DNA of 64,000 bases from Acinetobacter genomosp. 15BJ (GCF_000400715.1 NZ_KE007347.1:548403-612402), one strand, 5' to 3'; positions 27,665 through 37,304 are shown, counted from the first letter of the stretch. A program made the numbers and translations. Notes: generated by a model not told the origin, from the letters alone.

Positions 27665-28099
27665 ATGAAAAAGATCTTACTTTTAGGTGCAATTGTGGCC
27701 TCATTGGCAGCGTGTTCAGCAACACCAAATAAAGATATGACCCCACCAAAAATTGGTATGGCAAACCCAGCAAGCAAATATTGCGTAGAGCAAGGCGGCC
27801 AGTTGGAAATTAAAAATGAAGCCAATGGTCAGGTTGGATACTGTAAGTTACCAAATGGTCAAGTAGTTGAAGAGTGGGAGTTGTTCCGCGCTAGTCAACC
27901 GAAATGTGTGGCTGATGAAGCGACAAAGTTAATTGGCCAGTCTGGATTAAGCGAAGATCAAATCAAACAAAAAACCAAGTCTGAGATTGTTCGCAGTGTT
28001 GGACCAAATCAACCTGTAACTATGGATTATCGTGAAAATCGTGTAACAGTAACAATTGATCCGCAGTCTAAGAAGATTATCCAAGCGACTTGTGGCTAA
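27665..28099 (+). CDS. Lipoprotein with DUF333-like and I78 peptidase-inhibitor-like domains
   Basis: 144 residues from ATG 27665. MKKILLLGAIVASLAACSA is a lipoprotein signal with Cys at 17; a longer upstream frame to 27575 would bury it. Residues about 33-75 (MANPASKYCVEQGGQLEI, YCKLPNGQVVEEWELFR) match the short DUF333 pattern. Residues about 80-144 (ADEATKLIGQSGLSEDQ, VTMDYRENRVTVTIDP, IIQATCG) match the I78 (potato-inhibitor-fold) protease-inhibitor family. It is probably an envelope-bound protease inhibitor; the target is unknown. Confidence 0.75.
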   Translation: MKKILLLGAIVASLAACSATPNKDMTPPKIGMANPASKYCVEQGGQLEIKNEANGQVGYCKLPNGQVVEEWELFRASQPKCVADEATKLIGQSGLSEDQIKQKTKSEIVRSVGPNQPVTMDYRENRVTVTIDPQSKKIIQATCG

Positions 28100-28115
28100 T
28101 CGATAGAAATTATCT

Positions 28116-28155
28116 AAGCTCTCAATTAGATCAAATTTAATTGGGAGCTTTTTTA
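28116..28155 (+). terminator. Terminator after the DUF333/I78 lipoprotein gene
   Basis: Long stem AAGCTCTCAATTA/TAATTGGGAGCTT with one G-T pair and T6 tail. Confidence 0.82.
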
Positions 28156-28285
28156 TACAAGCTATCACTTCAGACTTGATAAATTGAAAAATGTACCCAT
28201 CAATTAGTTTATTGAGTTTATTTTATTTGTTGTGTCAGGATTGATTCTTCAAGATTGCACAAGGTTTTAATTTTCGAGATTTGAC

Positions 28286-28846
28286 ATGAATCTACTTCTT
28301 ATCGTGGTGTTTGGCACAATTGCCGAAGTTTTAGTTTGGATTGGCGTGGGTGACCTCGTTGGAAGTATGTGGTATGTCTTTTTCTGGTTCATTATCGCAT
28401 TCTTTATTGGCTTGAATATGGTTCGTTCAAGTACATCGAGCATCATGCCTCAATTGCAGCAAATGCAGATGACAGGCCAACTGGGTGGTGATCCAGCGGT
28501 CACCAAGAAATTAGCGTTGGCGATGTCTGGTTTTCTATTGATGGTTCCCGGTTTAATTTCTGATGTATTGGCAGTGTTGGTTTTAATTGCACCTGTTCAA
28601 ACGGCATTCCGTAATGCCTTGATGAAAACCATGGCCAAGCGTCAGCAAGCCATGATGGATAAAATGATGGGTGGTATGGGCGGTGGTGCAGCTGGTCAGA
28701 ATCCATTTGCGGATCTAATGCGTCAAATGCAGGATATGCAAGACCAACAAGGTGGTGGTCAATATCGAGATTCAACCATTATTGATGGTGAAGCACGTGA
28801 AGTAAAACCTGACCAAAAGAAAATTGAGTTTAAAGACGTGAACTGA
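28286..28846 (+). CDS. fxsA: FxsA family membrane protein
   Basis: 186 residues. Two N-terminal membrane helices (LLLIVVFGTIAEVLVWIGVG and YVFFWFIIAFFIGLNMV) and a third around ALAMSGFLLMVPGLISDVLA, with the family segment MVPGLISD, then a Met/Gln/Gly-rich cytoplasmic tail. E. coli FxsA is named for suppressing F-exclusion of phage T7; its cellular role is otherwise unclear. Single gene, terminator follows. Confidence 0.88.
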   Translation: MNLLLIVVFGTIAEVLVWIGVGDLVGSMWYVFFWFIIAFFIGLNMVRSSTSSIMPQLQQMQMTGQLGGDPAVTKKLALAMSGFLLMVPGLISDVLAVLVLIAPVQTAFRNALMKTMAKRQQAMMDKMMGGMGGGAAGQNPFADLMRQMQDMQDQQGGGQYRDSTIIDGEAREVKPDQKKIEFKDVN

Positions 28847-28863
28847 TTCAGTTCAATGTAGAT

Positions 28864-28894
28864 AAAAAGGCACACCAATAGCGTGTGCTTTTTT
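28864..28894. terminator. Terminator between fxsA and a convergent small gene
   Basis: Stem GGCACACC/GCGTGTGC flanked by A5 and T6. Confidence 0.8.
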
Positions 28895-29078
28895 ATGGCT
28901 TATCTTTTTGTTCTTGCGGATTCTGAGTTGGTTCTGGAGTAGCAGGCAGATCGGCTTCTTTGTTTTGTGGCTGATAGTGGCTTGGTTGAAGGGTTGTTAT
29001 CTCATTTTCTGACTGTTTGTATTTACGACTGCGATTTGCTCGTTCTCGAAATCCACCTTTGTTAATTAATTCGGTCAT
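28893..29078 (-). CDS. Hypothetical small hydrophilic protein (61 aa)
   Basis: 61 residues from the ATG before TELINKGGFRERANRSRK; a GTG four codons upstream is an alternative. The N-terminal half is basic, the C-terminal half is rich in Pro, Gln, Thr and Glu (PATPEPTQNPQEQKDKP) and looks disordered. No signal peptide. Function unknown; the convergent terminator supports it as a gene. Confidence 0.55.
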   Translation of the reverse strand: MTELINKGGFRERANRSRKYKQSENEITTLQPSHYQPQNKEADLPATPEPTQNPQEQKDKP

Positions 29079-29319
29079 GATGTATTCCACAGTTTCAAAA
29101 GATTATTTTATCAAATTATGTGAAAGATCAAAATAATATTAAGAACTTAAAGATTTGTTTAAAATCGAGATTCTAATCAAATTGTCATAAAAAATTGTTA
29201 ATTTGAATGAATAGGTCAGAAAACGAGATTGAATTCTCGGTTTTTTTTTCATAGGATAAAAGTGCGACATTTAAAATTGTTGTAAAAAGAAAATAAAAAA
29301 TAAGTGGTAGGAGGAATTA

Positions 29320-29577
29320 ATGATGTTATATCAATATCATTGTGCATGTTGTGACAAGGTTGTTGCATCAACTGATAAAGAGTGTCCACATTGTGGTTCT
29401 CACCATATTCGTAGTCCGTATGGTCTATGGATGTTCTGTGTAGCGGCGTGTCTAGCCGTTGTCGTTGTTATTAAGCTTGCACATTTGTATACGCAACATC
29501 ATCAAGAAGATCAGCCCGTTCAAAGCAATTCACTATTTGAGATGTTTAAGCAAGATAATACAGATTCTGCTAAATAA
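29320..29577 (+). CDS. Small zinc-ribbon membrane protein (hypothetical)
   Basis: 85 residues with a strong ribosome site (TAGGAGGAATTA). The N-terminus has two Cys pairs, HCACCDK and CPHCGSHH, forming a rubredoxin/zinc-ribbon knuckle. A membrane span (LWMFCVAACLAVVVVIKLA) and a His/Gln/Asp-rich tail follow. It is probably an inner-membrane protein with a metal-binding cytosolic domain. Not assigned to a known function. Confidence 0.72.
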   Translation: MMLYQYHCACCDKVVASTDKECPHCGSHHIRSPYGLWMFCVAACLAVVVVIKLAHLYTQHHQEDQPVQSNSLFEMFKQDNTDSAK

Positions 29578-29590
29578 TTTTGGGGTAAAT

Positions 29591-29619
29591 AAAAAAGCTC
29601 GCATTTGCGAGCTTTTTTA
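29591..29619. terminator. Bidirectional terminator between the zinc-ribbon gene and metK
   Basis: A6, stem AGCTCGC/GCGAGCT, T6. Confidence 0.85.
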
Positions 29620-29636
29620 TAGAAGAGCAGTGTGGA

Positions 29637-30803
29637 TTACAATCCAGCTGCATCTTTAAGGATTTCAACTTTATCTGTTTTTTCCCAAGTAAAGGCAGAG
29701 TCTGAACCTTCGCGGCCAAAGTGACCGTAAGCTGCAGTTTGCTTATACATCGGTTGAATCAGGTTGAGCATACGTGTGATGCCATATGGGCGTAAGTCAA
29801 AGTGTTCACGTACAAGTTGAATAATCAACTCATCTGATACTTTACCTGTATTGAACGTATTAATAGAGATCGATGTTGGCTCTGCAACACCGATTGCATA
29901 ACTCACTTGGATTTCACATTTATCTGCTAAACCAGCGGCAACAATGTTTTTTGCCACGTAACGACCAGCATAAGCAGCAGAACGGTCAACTTTCGATGGA
30001 TCTTTACCAGAGAAAGCACCACCACCATGACGTGCCATACCGCCATAAGTATCTACAATAATTTTACGACCTGTTAAACCACAGTCACCTACAGGGCCGC
30101 CAATTACAAACATACCTGTTGGGTTAATATGGAATTTAGTGCCTGCATGGAACATTTCAGCAGGGATGATCGGCTTAACAATCTCTTCAATAATCGCTTC
30201 TTTAAGCTGGATTTGAGAGATCTCAGGATCGTGCTGTGTTGATAATACAACTGCATCTAAACGAACAGGTTTGCCATTTTCATAGGCAAATGTCACTTGG
30301 CTTTTCGCATCTGGGCGTAACCAAGGTAATGTACCTGAACGGCGTAATTCTGCTTGACGCTCCATTAAACGGTGCGCATAAGAGATAGGAGCAGGCATGA
30401 GCACATCAGTCTCACGGCTTGCATAACCAAACATTAAACCTTGGTCGCCAGCACCTTGATCTTCTGGCTTTTGGCGGTCAACACCTTGTGCAATCTCTGG
30501 AGATTGTTTACCGATCATGTTGATGACGGCACAAGTTGAACCATCAAAACCTAAGTCTGAGTGGTGATAGCCAATACCATTTACGGTTTGACGTACAATC
30601 GCTTCAAAGTCCACATTTGCTGTTGTTGTGATTTCACCAGCAAGAACAACCGCACCTGTTTTTACTAATGTTTCACAAGCGACACGCGCATACGGGTCTT
30701 CTTTTAGGATTGCATCTAAAATTGCATCGCTAATTTGGTCAGCCATTTTGTCTGGATGACCTTCGCTTACAGATTCTGAAGTAAAAACAGCATACTCGCG
30801 CAT
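29637..30803 (-). CDS. metK: S-adenosylmethionine synthetase
   Basis: 388 residues, close to the 384-residue E. coli enzyme. Signatures: [20 protein letters not shown] (ATP and magnesium site), [12 protein letters not shown] (family signature 1), [19 protein letters not shown] (phosphate-binding signature 2). It makes S-adenosylmethionine from methionine and ATP. It is transcribed divergently from tkt, with about 380 bases between. I see no recognisable SAM-sensing riboswitch in that gap. Confidence 0.98.
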   Translation of the reverse strand: MREYAVFTSESVSEGHPDKMADQISDAILDAILKEDPYARVACETLVKTGAVVLAGEITTTANVDFEAIVRQTVNGIGYHHSDLGFDGSTCAVINMIGKQSPEIAQGVDRQKPEDQGAGDQGLMFGYASRETDVLMPAPISYAHRLMERQAELRRSGTLPWLRPDAKSQVTFAYENGKPVRLDAVVLSTQHDPEISQIQLKEAIIEEIVKPIIPAEMFHAGTKFHINPTGMFVIGGPVGDCGLTGRKIIVDTYGGMARHGGGAFSGKDPSKVDRSAAYAGRYVAKNIVAAGLADKCEIQVSYAIGVAEPTSISINTFNTGKVSDELIIQLVREHFDLRPYGITRMLNLIQPMYKQTAAYGHFGREGSDSAFTWEKTDKVEILKDAAGL

Positions 30804-31185
30804 GAACGTCCTATCATTGGTATTTTCAAAAAGACAGAGTATGTTACATCGACTTGACGCATAGGACTAGCACAAGCTGACTAAAAAGCATGAATTTATT
30901 TCATTTTCATTATGTTTTTATTGATATGTGTATCAGGGAAACTGATATTAATGTCCTTTTATATGAATAAATCTGTAATTTAGGGTCGAAATTGTTCGCC
31001 TCTAATTTACATTCTGTTTATCACATGAGCATTTACCCACAGAATGACAGATGAATCAGCGAAAAATAAGAAATATCGTGTATTGGACTTTACCCACTGG
31101 CGTTTTTTTAAGACAATAGTCGCATCTTTTGAAAGATGGTTTCTCATCTTCTCTCATCTTATTTGATTTAATCGGATTCTGACTT
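30804..31185. other. Divergent intergenic region metK/tkt
   Basis: About 380 bases holding both promoters and leaders. Some local symmetry (TATGTTTTTATTGATATGTGTATCAG) but no clear hairpin-plus-aptamer arrangement and no small gene. Confidence 0.4.
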
Positions 31186-33174
31186 ATGACAACCCCTTTA
31201 AATGAACGTCGTATTGCAAATGCAATTCGTGTCTTGGCAATGGATGCTGTGCAACAAGCAAACTCAGGGCATCCAGGTGCACCAATGGGGATGGCAGATA
31301 TCGCTGATGTTGTTTGGCGTGAATTTTTAAATCATAACCCGACGAACCCACAATGGGCGAACCGCGACCGTTTCGTATTATCGAATGGCCATGGTTCAAT
31401 GTTGCAATATGCATTATTGCATTTGACTGGTTATGAGTTATCTATTGAAGATTTAAAACAATTCCGTCAATTACATTCTAAAACACCAGGTCACCCAGAA
31501 TATGGCTATGCGCCTGGTATTGAAACAACAACTGGCCCATTAGGTCAGGGTATTGCAAATGCAGTTGGTTTTGCATTAGCTGAAAAAACTTTAGCAGCGC
31601 AGTTCAACAAAGACGGTTTAAATGTTGTTGATCATTTCACTTACTGTTTCTTAGGTGATGGCTGCTTGATGGAAGGTATTTCTCACGAAGTATGTTCACT
31701 TGCAGGTACTTTGGGTCTAGGTAAGTTGATTGCCTACTACGACGACAATGGTATTTCGATTGATGGTGAAGTTGAAGGTTGGTTCAGTGATGATACTGAA
31801 CAACGCTTTAAAGCTTATGGTTGGCAAGTCCTTCGTGTAGACGGTCATGATGCTGATGCAATCCGTCAAGCGACTGTGGAAGCGAAAGCTGAAACCAATA
31901 AACCAACCATCATCATCTGTAAAACGATTATTGGTTTAGGTTCACCAAATAAACAAGGTAAAGAAGATTGCCACGGTGCGCCATTGGGTAAAGACGAAAT
32001 CGTTTTAACCCGTGAAGCATTAGGCTGGAAAGAAGATTCATTTGTTATCCCTGAAGATGTTTATACAGCTTGGGATGCAAAAGCAAAAGGTCAAACGTCT
32101 GAAGCAGCTTGGAATGAATTATTTGCTCAATACCAAGCAAAATATCCAACTGAAGCAGCTGAATTATTGCGCCGTATCAATGGTGATTTACCTGCTGAAT
32201 TTGCTGCACAAGCAGATGCATTTATTGCTGAAACCAATGCAAAAGCAGAAACAATTGCAACACGTAAAGCAAGCCAAAATACTTTACAGGCATTCGGTCC
32301 ATTACTTCCTGAATTATTAGGTGGTTCTGCTGACTTAGCGGGTTCTAACTTAACACTTTGGAAAGGTTGCCAAGGCGTACAAGAAAACCCAGCGGGTAAC
32401 TACGTGTATTACGGCGTTCGCGAATTCGGTATGACTGCAATTGCGAACGGTGTGGCTTTACACGGTGGTTTCGTTCCTTACGTTGCAACATTCTTGATGT
32501 TTATGGAATATGCACGTAATGCAGTACGTATGTCTGCATTAATGAAGCAACGTGTGATTCATGTTTATACACATGACTCGATCGGTTTAGGTGAAGATGG
32601 TCCTACGCACCAACCAATCGAACAAATTGCATCATTACGTGGTACACCAAACTTAAATACTTGGCGTCCATGTGACACAGTTGAAGCAGCTATTTCTTGG
32701 AAATCTGCGCTACAACGTAAAGATGGTCCATCTGCACTTATTTTCTCTCGTCAAAACTTACCATTCCAAGCACGTAATGAAGCTCAAATTCAAAATGCTG
32801 CAAAAGGTGGCTATGTACTTGCTGAAGAGAAAGGCGAGTTAAAAGCAATCATCATTGCAACAGGTTCAGAAGTTTCATTGGCAATGGAAGCATATGCACA
32901 ACTTGAAGGTGTGCGTGTAGTGTCTATGCCATGTGCTGAAGAGTTTATGAAGCAAGATGCTGCATATCGTGAAGCTATATTACCTGCACATATTCGTGCA
33001 CGTGTAGCGGTTGAAGCAGCTCATGTGGATTACTGGTGGAAGTTTGTTGGTTTAGACGGCAAAGTGATCGGTATGACCACTTACGGCGAATCTGCACCAG
33101 CGAAAGACCTGTTCCAATTCTTCGGTATTACTACTGAAGCGGTTGTTGCTGCGGTTAAAGAATTGACTGCTTAA
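31186..33174 (+). CDS. tkt: Transketolase
   Basis: 662 residues, the normal length. Thiamine-diphosphate motif [18 protein letters not shown] ending in a YDDNG segment, N-terminal [18 protein letters not shown] with the active-site His, the pyrimidine-domain block [19 protein letters not shown], and C-terminal [21 protein letters not shown]. It transfers two-carbon units between sugar phosphates in the pentose phosphate pathway. Codon use is of the highly expressed type. Confidence 0.98.
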   Translation: MTTPLNERRIANAIRVLAMDAVQQANSGHPGAPMGMADIADVVWREFLNHNPTNPQWANRDRFVLSNGHGSMLQYALLHLTGYELSIEDLKQFRQLHSKTPGHPEYGYAPGIETTTGPLGQGIANAVGFALAEKTLAAQFNKDGLNVVDHFTYCFLGDGCLMEGISHEVCSLAGTLGLGKLIAYYDDNGISIDGEVEGWFSDDTEQRFKAYGWQVLRVDGHDADAIRQATVEAKAETNKPTIIICKTIIGLGSPNKQGKEDCHGAPLGKDEIVLTREALGWKEDSFVIPEDVYTAWDAKAKGQTSEAAWNELFAQYQAKYPTEAAELLRRINGDLPAEFAAQADAFIAETNAKAETIATRKASQNTLQAFGPLLPELLGGSADLAGSNLTLWKGCQGVQENPAGNYVYYGVREFGMTAIANGVALHGGFVPYVATFLMFMEYARNAVRMSALMKQRVIHVYTHDSIGLGEDGPTHQPIEQIASLRGTPNLNTWRPCDTVEAAISWKSALQRKDGPSALIFSRQNLPFQARNEAQIQNAAKGGYVLAEEKGELKAIIIATGSEVSLAMEAYAQLEGVRVVSMPCAEEFMKQDAAYREAILPAHIRARVAVEAAHVDYWWKFVGLDGKVIGMTTYGESAPAKDLFQFFGITTEAVVAAVKELTA

Positions 33175-33189
33175 TCAAATTAAGTGGTA

Positions 33190-33220
33190 TAAAAAAGCGC
33201 TCTGATTTGAGCGCTTTTTT
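33190..33220 (+). terminator. Terminator after tkt
   Basis: A6, stem AGCGCTC/GAGCGCT, T6. Confidence 0.88.
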
Positions 33221-33313
33221 ACGTATGTAAATTGAGCATCTCAAATCAATGTTGATATATACTTAAAAAATTATTAAAGATTTTCTTATTCAATAGGTTA
33301 AATAACAACGATT

Positions 33314-33952
33314 ATGACTTATATACCACCACATTTATTTTCAATAATTTGTCGAATCGCTGCTAACCAGACTTATTATTTTGAGAGTGATGACTGGCGT
33401 TTAAAACTTAGAGAAGCTTTATTCGAACAAAGTACCATGGCTGATCTCGATATAGGTTTTGATACAGAAATTCTTTGCACAGAAGATCCAAAACAAAATC
33501 TATGTAAATATCAATTATTTAAATATACAGACAGTTTAATTCAAAGTTTAAACGAAATCGAAAATTTATCCACTTGGCGATTATTTGGAATTGATTGTAT
33601 TGATGAGTATGAAACACGGTTTTTGAAGATGGCAAGCTTGGATATGGTTCATAATTTTGAAAAACCAGAGTTTTTTCCGCAGTATAAGACCAAAATTATA
33701 GAACTGGTTAACATGCTCATAACCAATAAATGTGGTTATGAGTTAAGAAGTATCGACGAAAAATATATTAAATTGGACCAGAAACAGGGGCTTTTCTACT
33801 GCCCAGATGACAAAAGTGAAGTGAATTGGTATGACTTAATTTATATGATTATAAGCCCAGAAGCAAAAAAGATCATTCCTCAGCCTCAGCATATGTTGGA
33901 AGAATTTGACTCTCAGGAACTGAATTGTCAGTTCAAGATTAATTTTTTATAA
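33314..33952 (+). CDS. Hypothetical protein (212 aa)
   Basis: 212 residues without signal peptide or membrane segment; acidic and rich in aromatic residues. Recognisable blocks such as FESDDWRLKLREALFEQ, STWRLFGIDCIDEYETRF and FYCPDDKSEVNWYDLIYMI do not match a family I know. The gene is more AT-rich than tkt. The stop codon lies inside the hairpin that ends the transcript. Function unknown. Confidence 0.62.
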   Translation: MTYIPPHLFSIICRIAANQTYYFESDDWRLKLREALFEQSTMADLDIGFDTEILCTEDPKQNLCKYQLFKYTDSLIQSLNEIENLSTWRLFGIDCIDEYETRFLKMASLDMVHNFEKPEFFPQYKTKIIELVNMLITNKCGYELRSIDEKYIKLDQKQGLFYCPDDKSEVNWYDLIYMIISPEAKKIIPQPQHMLEEFDSQELNCQFKINFL

Positions 33953-33984
33953 ATATGGTCTTTAACATAAAGACCATATTTATA
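33951..33984. terminator. Hairpin terminator between a hypothetical gene and osmC-like gene
   Basis: 13-bp perfect stem AAATATGGTCTTT/AAAGACCATATTT with a five-base loop between convergent genes. Confidence 0.65.
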
Positions 33985-33988
33985 TTAC

Positions 33989-34399
33989 TCATCCGATACT
34001 TAATTCACTCTGAATCGAAATATTTGATGTTAATAACTTATGAATCGGGCAGCTTTCTGCGACTTTTAATAAACGCTTATGCTGATCCTCGGTAAATTCA
34101 CCTTTTAAGATAATTTTACGTTCAATATTGTTGTGTCCTGATTCCGGTTCACCATTGGGATTTAAGGCTAAATCAACCTGAACATGATCAAGCTTAATCC
34201 CTTTGTGATTGGCGTACATTTCTAAAGTAATAGTAGTACAGGCACCTAAAGCTGAAAGCAAAAGCTGAACTGGGTTAGGTGCAGTATCTTGACCGCCTTT
34301 ATCGGTAGGCTCATCTGCATACCATGTATGGCCAGCAGGATCCGTCAATGTAACGCGATAAGGTGTTGTTGTACTGAGTGCTTGTGCTGTATGTGTCAT
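33989..34399 (-). CDS. OsmC/YhfA family protein (peroxidase-like)
   Basis: 136 residues. The two Cys typical of the family are present: LLSALGACTTITLEMYAN (near 53) and VAESCPIHKLLTS (near 121), with the intervening beta region and DKGGQDTAPNPVQLLL preceding. OsmC/Ohr-type proteins reduce organic hydroperoxides with this Cys pair. The sequence is closer to the general OsmC-like (YhfA) branch than to Ohr, so substrate is not certain. Single gene, divergent from yceI. Confidence 0.85.
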   Translation of the reverse strand: MTHTAQALSTTTPYRVTLTDPAGHTWYADEPTDKGGQDTAPNPVQLLLSALGACTTITLEMYANHKGIKLDHVQVDLALNPNGEPESGHNNIERKIILKGEFTEDQHKRLLKVAESCPIHKLLTSNISIQSELSIG

Positions 34400-34626
34400 G
34401 TTTTACCTTGTTGTTTATCGTGAAGTATCTAAATCAAAATATACCGATTGATCATGTGATCTTGCCGATCAATTGTCCAGTATCGAATGGTCTTATGATA
34501 TTGATTTTTGATAAGTGCTGTAACGCTTTTATTGTTGCACTGGTGAAACATATCGTTTTATAAAGACTAGTGAATAAAAATACTTGATCTATACACTAAT
34601 CACTATATCAAACAAGGATACGAAAA

Positions 34627-35205
34627 ATGCAATTTAAAACATTAAGCCTCGGTTTAGCAGTCGCTTTAGCTAGTTCGGTAGCATTGGCTGCGCCAGTCGA
34701 CTATAAAATTGACCCAACGCATACTGCAACAGTATTCAGCTGGAATCACTTTGGTTTCTCTACACCAAGTGCAAATTTCACTGATATTCAAGGGACAATT
34801 AAAGTTGATAATGCAAAACCTGCAAATTCATCTGTGGAAGTGACGATTCCTTTAAGCAGTGTAAATACTAATGTTACTGCTTTAGACAAAGAGTTCCAAG
34901 AAGAAGCTTGGTTTAATGCTGCGAAATATCCAAACATTACTTTTAAAAGTACCAAAGTAGAAACTAAAGACAAGAAGCACTTTAAAATTACAGGCGATTT
35001 AACGGTTAAAGGCGTGACTAAACCAGTGGTGTTGGATGCTGTGCTGAATAAACAAGGTGAGCACCCAATGGCGAAAGTACCTGCAATTGGTTTTAATGCA
35101 ACAACCAGCTTTGATCGTTCAGCATTTGGTATTGGCAACTACGTACCAAATGTTGGTGATAAGATCACTGTGAATATTACAACTGAAGCAACTGCTGCGA
35201 AGTAA
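34627..35205 (+). CDS. yceI: YceI family periplasmic lipid-binding-like protein
   Basis: 192 residues with signal peptide (cleavage after ALAAP, mature start VDYKIDPTHT). Family blocks: DPTHTATVFSWNHFGFS, SVEVTIPLSSVNTNV, AAKYPNITFKSTKVE, LTVKGVTKPVVLD and IGFNATTSFDRSAFGI. The lipocalin-like barrel of YceI proteins binds polyisoprenoid-type ligands. AAGGATACG provides the ribosome site. A strong terminator separates it from the phage-derived cassette. Confidence 0.93.
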   Translation: MQFKTLSLGLAVALASSVALAAPVDYKIDPTHTATVFSWNHFGFSTPSANFTDIQGTIKVDNAKPANSSVEVTIPLSSVNTNVTALDKEFQEEAWFNAAKYPNITFKSTKVETKDKKHFKITGDLTVKGVTKPVVLDAVLNKQGEHPMAKVPAIGFNATTSFDRSAFGIGNYVPNVGDKITVNITTEATAAK

Positions 35206-35218
35206 TATTACATTGAAT

Positions 35219-35248
35219 AAAAAGCCTAGATCATCATCTAGGCTTTTT
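35219..35248 (+). terminator. Terminator after yceI
   Basis: Stem AAGCCTAGAT/ATCTAGGCTT with loop CATC and T5 tail. Confidence 0.88.
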
Positions 35249-35329
35249 AATATCAGTTTTCTGGTATAAATAATTAAGATACTAATATTAGATTTAAATA
35301 AGAATACTAATAAGTAAATCCTTGAAAAA

Positions 35330-36007
35330 TTAGCTATGTTTTATTTTGGATCTACGTTTGGATTGGTAGATATAGCGAATGGAATCGACGACTTCTCCGA
35401 CAAAAATACATTCTTCATCTAAGGGAATGATGTTGGGCTTGAATTCCGGATTTAGTGCTTGTAAGTATCGTGAATTATCGGTTTCGATAACAAGGCGCTT
35501 AAATGTCGCATCTTCATGTTTTCTCACCACAATCATGTCACCCGATTGCATATCGCTATATTGCACAGTAGGGTCAACTAAAATGTAATCACCTTCATGA
35601 AAGACAGGATAATTACTTAAACCTTGTACCTTTAAATAAAAGCAGTCATCACAATCATCGGGTAGTGGCAGCCATTCCTCAATCTGTGTGATATCAACCG
35701 ATTCAACATTGGTAAACACACCAGCTTGCACCCAAGACAATACGGGCGCCATATTGGCCTTTACCGGGGTGATGTTCAAAATATCATCATGACCTGATTC
35801 TTTTGGCGTAGCACTGCCGAGACCTGTTTGCAGCCAATAGGCATCTACACCTAGAAAATTAGCAATCGAAGGCAAATGTGATGATGAGCTTACCAGCCCT
35901 GTTTCAAGCTGGCTAAGTGCAGATTGGGTAATGCCAACAGCAGCAACCACATCTTTTTGAGACTTCTTGGCTTTTTTTCTTGCTTCTTTGAGCCGATCTT
36001 TAAGCAT
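35330..36007 (-). CDS. Phage-type repressor (XRE HTH plus S24/LexA peptidase domain)
   Basis: 225 residues. Residues about 5-60 are a Cro/CI-type helix-turn-helix (SQKDVVAAVGITQSALSQLE). After a linker there is the self-cleavage site WVQAGVF (Ala95-Gly96), then the S24 peptidase fold with GLSNYPV (Ser131) and ATFKRLV (Lys170), the expected Ser-Lys dyad. Such repressors are cleaved when RecA is activated by DNA damage, so the neighbouring genes are predicted to be SOS-induced. It is divergent from the Cro-like gene across a region with palindromic operators. Confidence 0.9.
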   Translation of the reverse strand: MLKDRLKEARKKAKKSQKDVVAAVGITQSALSQLETGLVSSSSHLPSIANFLGVDAYWLQTGLGSATPKESGHDDILNITPVKANMAPVLSWVQAGVFTNVESVDITQIEEWLPLPDDCDDCFYLKVQGLSNYPVFHEGDYILVDPTVQYSDMQSGDMIVVRKHEDATFKRLVIETDNSRYLQALNPEFKPNIIPLDEECIFVGEVVDSIRYIYQSKRRSKIKHS

Positions 36008-36039
36008 TTTAATGCACCTTAAATCAATGAATTAAGAAT

Positions 36040-36053
36040 ATTAGCAAGCTAAT
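36040..36053. promoter_or_regulatory. Operator-like palindrome 1 (repressor side)
   Basis: ATTAGCAAGCTAAT, a perfect 14-base palindrome between the divergent repressor and Cro-like genes. Confidence 0.6.
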
Positions 36054-36086
36054 GTGAAGTCAAATTAGTATTCTTATTGAATTAAT

Positions 36087-36100
36087 ATTAGTTTGCTAAT
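36087..36100. promoter_or_regulatory. Operator-like palindrome 2 (Cro-like gene side)
   Basis: ATTAGTTTGCTAAT matches palindrome 1 at 12 of 14 positions, 47 bases away. With ATTAGT at 36064 it suggests repeated repressor sites controlling both divergent promoters. Confidence 0.6.
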
Positions 36101-36141
36101 ATAATTGGTCTGTCGATTAGGTTAAATGCTAGAGGTGCGGT

Positions 36142-36549
36142 ATGAACAAGTCAATCAACCCAAATATGCATATTAAGCAGAACTTAAATGCAGAAATTGA
36201 AGCATGGCTGGCTCAAGGTAATGCAATCACAACAATCCAAAATAGCTATGAACAAAGATTGAAAGCAAGACCAAGCCATGTTGTAAAATTTGTATCTCAA
36301 GAAAAAACACAAAAAGAATTAAAGCGACTCGAAAGAATTGCGAATCAGGCCACAGAAGATCAGATCCATATGTTCAGTACTTGGTTGGATGAGCAAAAGG
36401 GGCGAGCTAAAGCTTTAGTGAACGTTCTAGGCTGTGCTCATAGTTATATTTCTCAAATCAAAAGTGCAACCAGACCTTGTACTAAAACACGGTTTGAAGA
36501 AATTCATCAGGCAATGAATATTGTTGAAGCGAGAGAAAAGTATCACTAA
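36142..36549 (+). CDS. Cro/YdaS-like phage regulator (hypothetical)
   Basis: 135 residues, ribosome site AGAGGTG. The N-terminal half is a charged helical region. The C-terminal half (LDEQKGRAKALVNVLGCAHSYISQIKSATRPC) reads as a helix-turn-helix of the YdaS/Cro type, where a helix starting KALVNVLG is followed by the recognition helix HSYISQIK. Its position divergent from the S24 repressor is that of a Cro protein. Confidence 0.6.
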   Translation: MNKSINPNMHIKQNLNAEIEAWLAQGNAITTIQNSYEQRLKARPSHVVKFVSQEKTQKELKRLERIANQATEDQIHMFSTWLDEQKGRAKALVNVLGCAHSYISQIKSATRPCTKTRFEEIHQAMNIVEAREKYH

Positions 36550-36608
36550 CCGCAACAAATACAATGATCGCTAAATCACAAAATATATAATCAGTAAGAG
36601 GTGACGTT

Positions 36609-37160
36609 ATGAATGCAAATGTAGCAAAGTTTGAAAAATTTGAATGGTTAATGCAGGGGCTAAGCTTGCGTTCGCCAAATTTCGAGCCTTTTGTGCGTGG
36701 TACAGGCGAGAGAACATTGAGTTACGAAGATCGTTTAGGTGCAATTGCATCAATGTCTACACCACTGGCAAAGTCGGTCACGGCATTGATTGTGTTCGAA
36801 CATAAAAGCAAGCAAGACTATGACGATGTCCGTCAGCATTTGGCTAAAGTATTTATTGAACAAGCAGTACGAGATAAAAAACGAGAGCCAGAACGTATTG
36901 CGATGTACCATTTGGCGGGATTGATAGCACGGATGGTATTAGATTTTGTGTTAGATCCTGATTTAGAGGAAAACTATACAGCCAAGGGGCGTCTTGCTTA
37001 TGCAGGTATTAGTCGCCATCAGATGAATGTTGATAGTTATAGAAAGACATGGAAGGGTTATGAAAGCTTAATGATTCAGACGATTGAAACGGCTATCCTT
37101 GAGGCTGAGACTACGATTGAACAATATCGAAAAAATACTTACAAAAATATGCACGCATAG
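36609..37160 (+). CDS. Putative phage late-gene regulator (antiterminator position), hypothetical
   Basis: 183 residues, ribosome site AGAGGTGACG. It is mainly helical: LSYEDRLGAIASMSTPLAKS, a central IAMYHLAGLIARMVLDFVL, and a C-terminal basic and helical segment LAYAGISRHQMNVDSYRKTW. No zinc knuckle. It stands immediately before two tandem terminators and the downstream lysis and tail genes, where lambdoid phages carry the Q-type antiterminator. That role is inferred from position only. Confidence 0.5.
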   Translation: MNANVAKFEKFEWLMQGLSLRSPNFEPFVRGTGERTLSYEDRLGAIASMSTPLAKSVTALIVFEHKSKQDYDDVRQHLAKVFIEQAVRDKKREPERIAMYHLAGLIARMVLDFVLDPDLEENYTAKGRLAYAGISRHQMNVDSYRKTWKGYESLMIQTIETAILEAETTIEQYRKNTYKNMHA

Positions 37161-37234
37161 GGATTCCATTATTTCGGAAACTAGGCTATAGTTTTTATAT
37201 ACTGGTCGTATTACATTTGACTTCGACCAAAAGT

Positions 37235-37263
37235 AAAAAGCTCGCATCTCGCGGGCTTTTTTA
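37235..37263 (+). terminator. Tandem terminator 1 in the phage cassette
   Basis: Stem GCTCGC/GCGGGC with A5 before and T6 after. Confidence 0.78.
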
Positions 37264-37269
37264 TTGCCT

Positions 37270-37304
37270 AAAACTCGGTATCCGTCAGGAGCCGAGTTTT
37301 TTTA
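37270..37304 (+). terminator. Tandem terminator 2 in the phage cassette
   Basis: Stem AAACTCGG/CCGAGTTT with an extended loop and T7 tail, seven bases after terminator 1. Confidence 0.78.

Larger units (their letters stand above)
35299..36078. repeat. 15-bp inverted repeat bracketing the phage repressor gene
   Basis: AATAAGAATACTAAT at 35297-35311 and its exact reverse complement ATTAGTATTCTTATT at 36064-36078. One lies just beyond the 3' end of the repressor gene and the other in its promoter region among operator-like palindromes. They may be repressor operators on both sides, or relics of a mobile segment. Confidence 0.55.

Noticed and set aside
30804..31185. SAM riboswitch in front of metK
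   Set aside because: No recognisable aptamer or hairpin-plus-T-run arrangement found.
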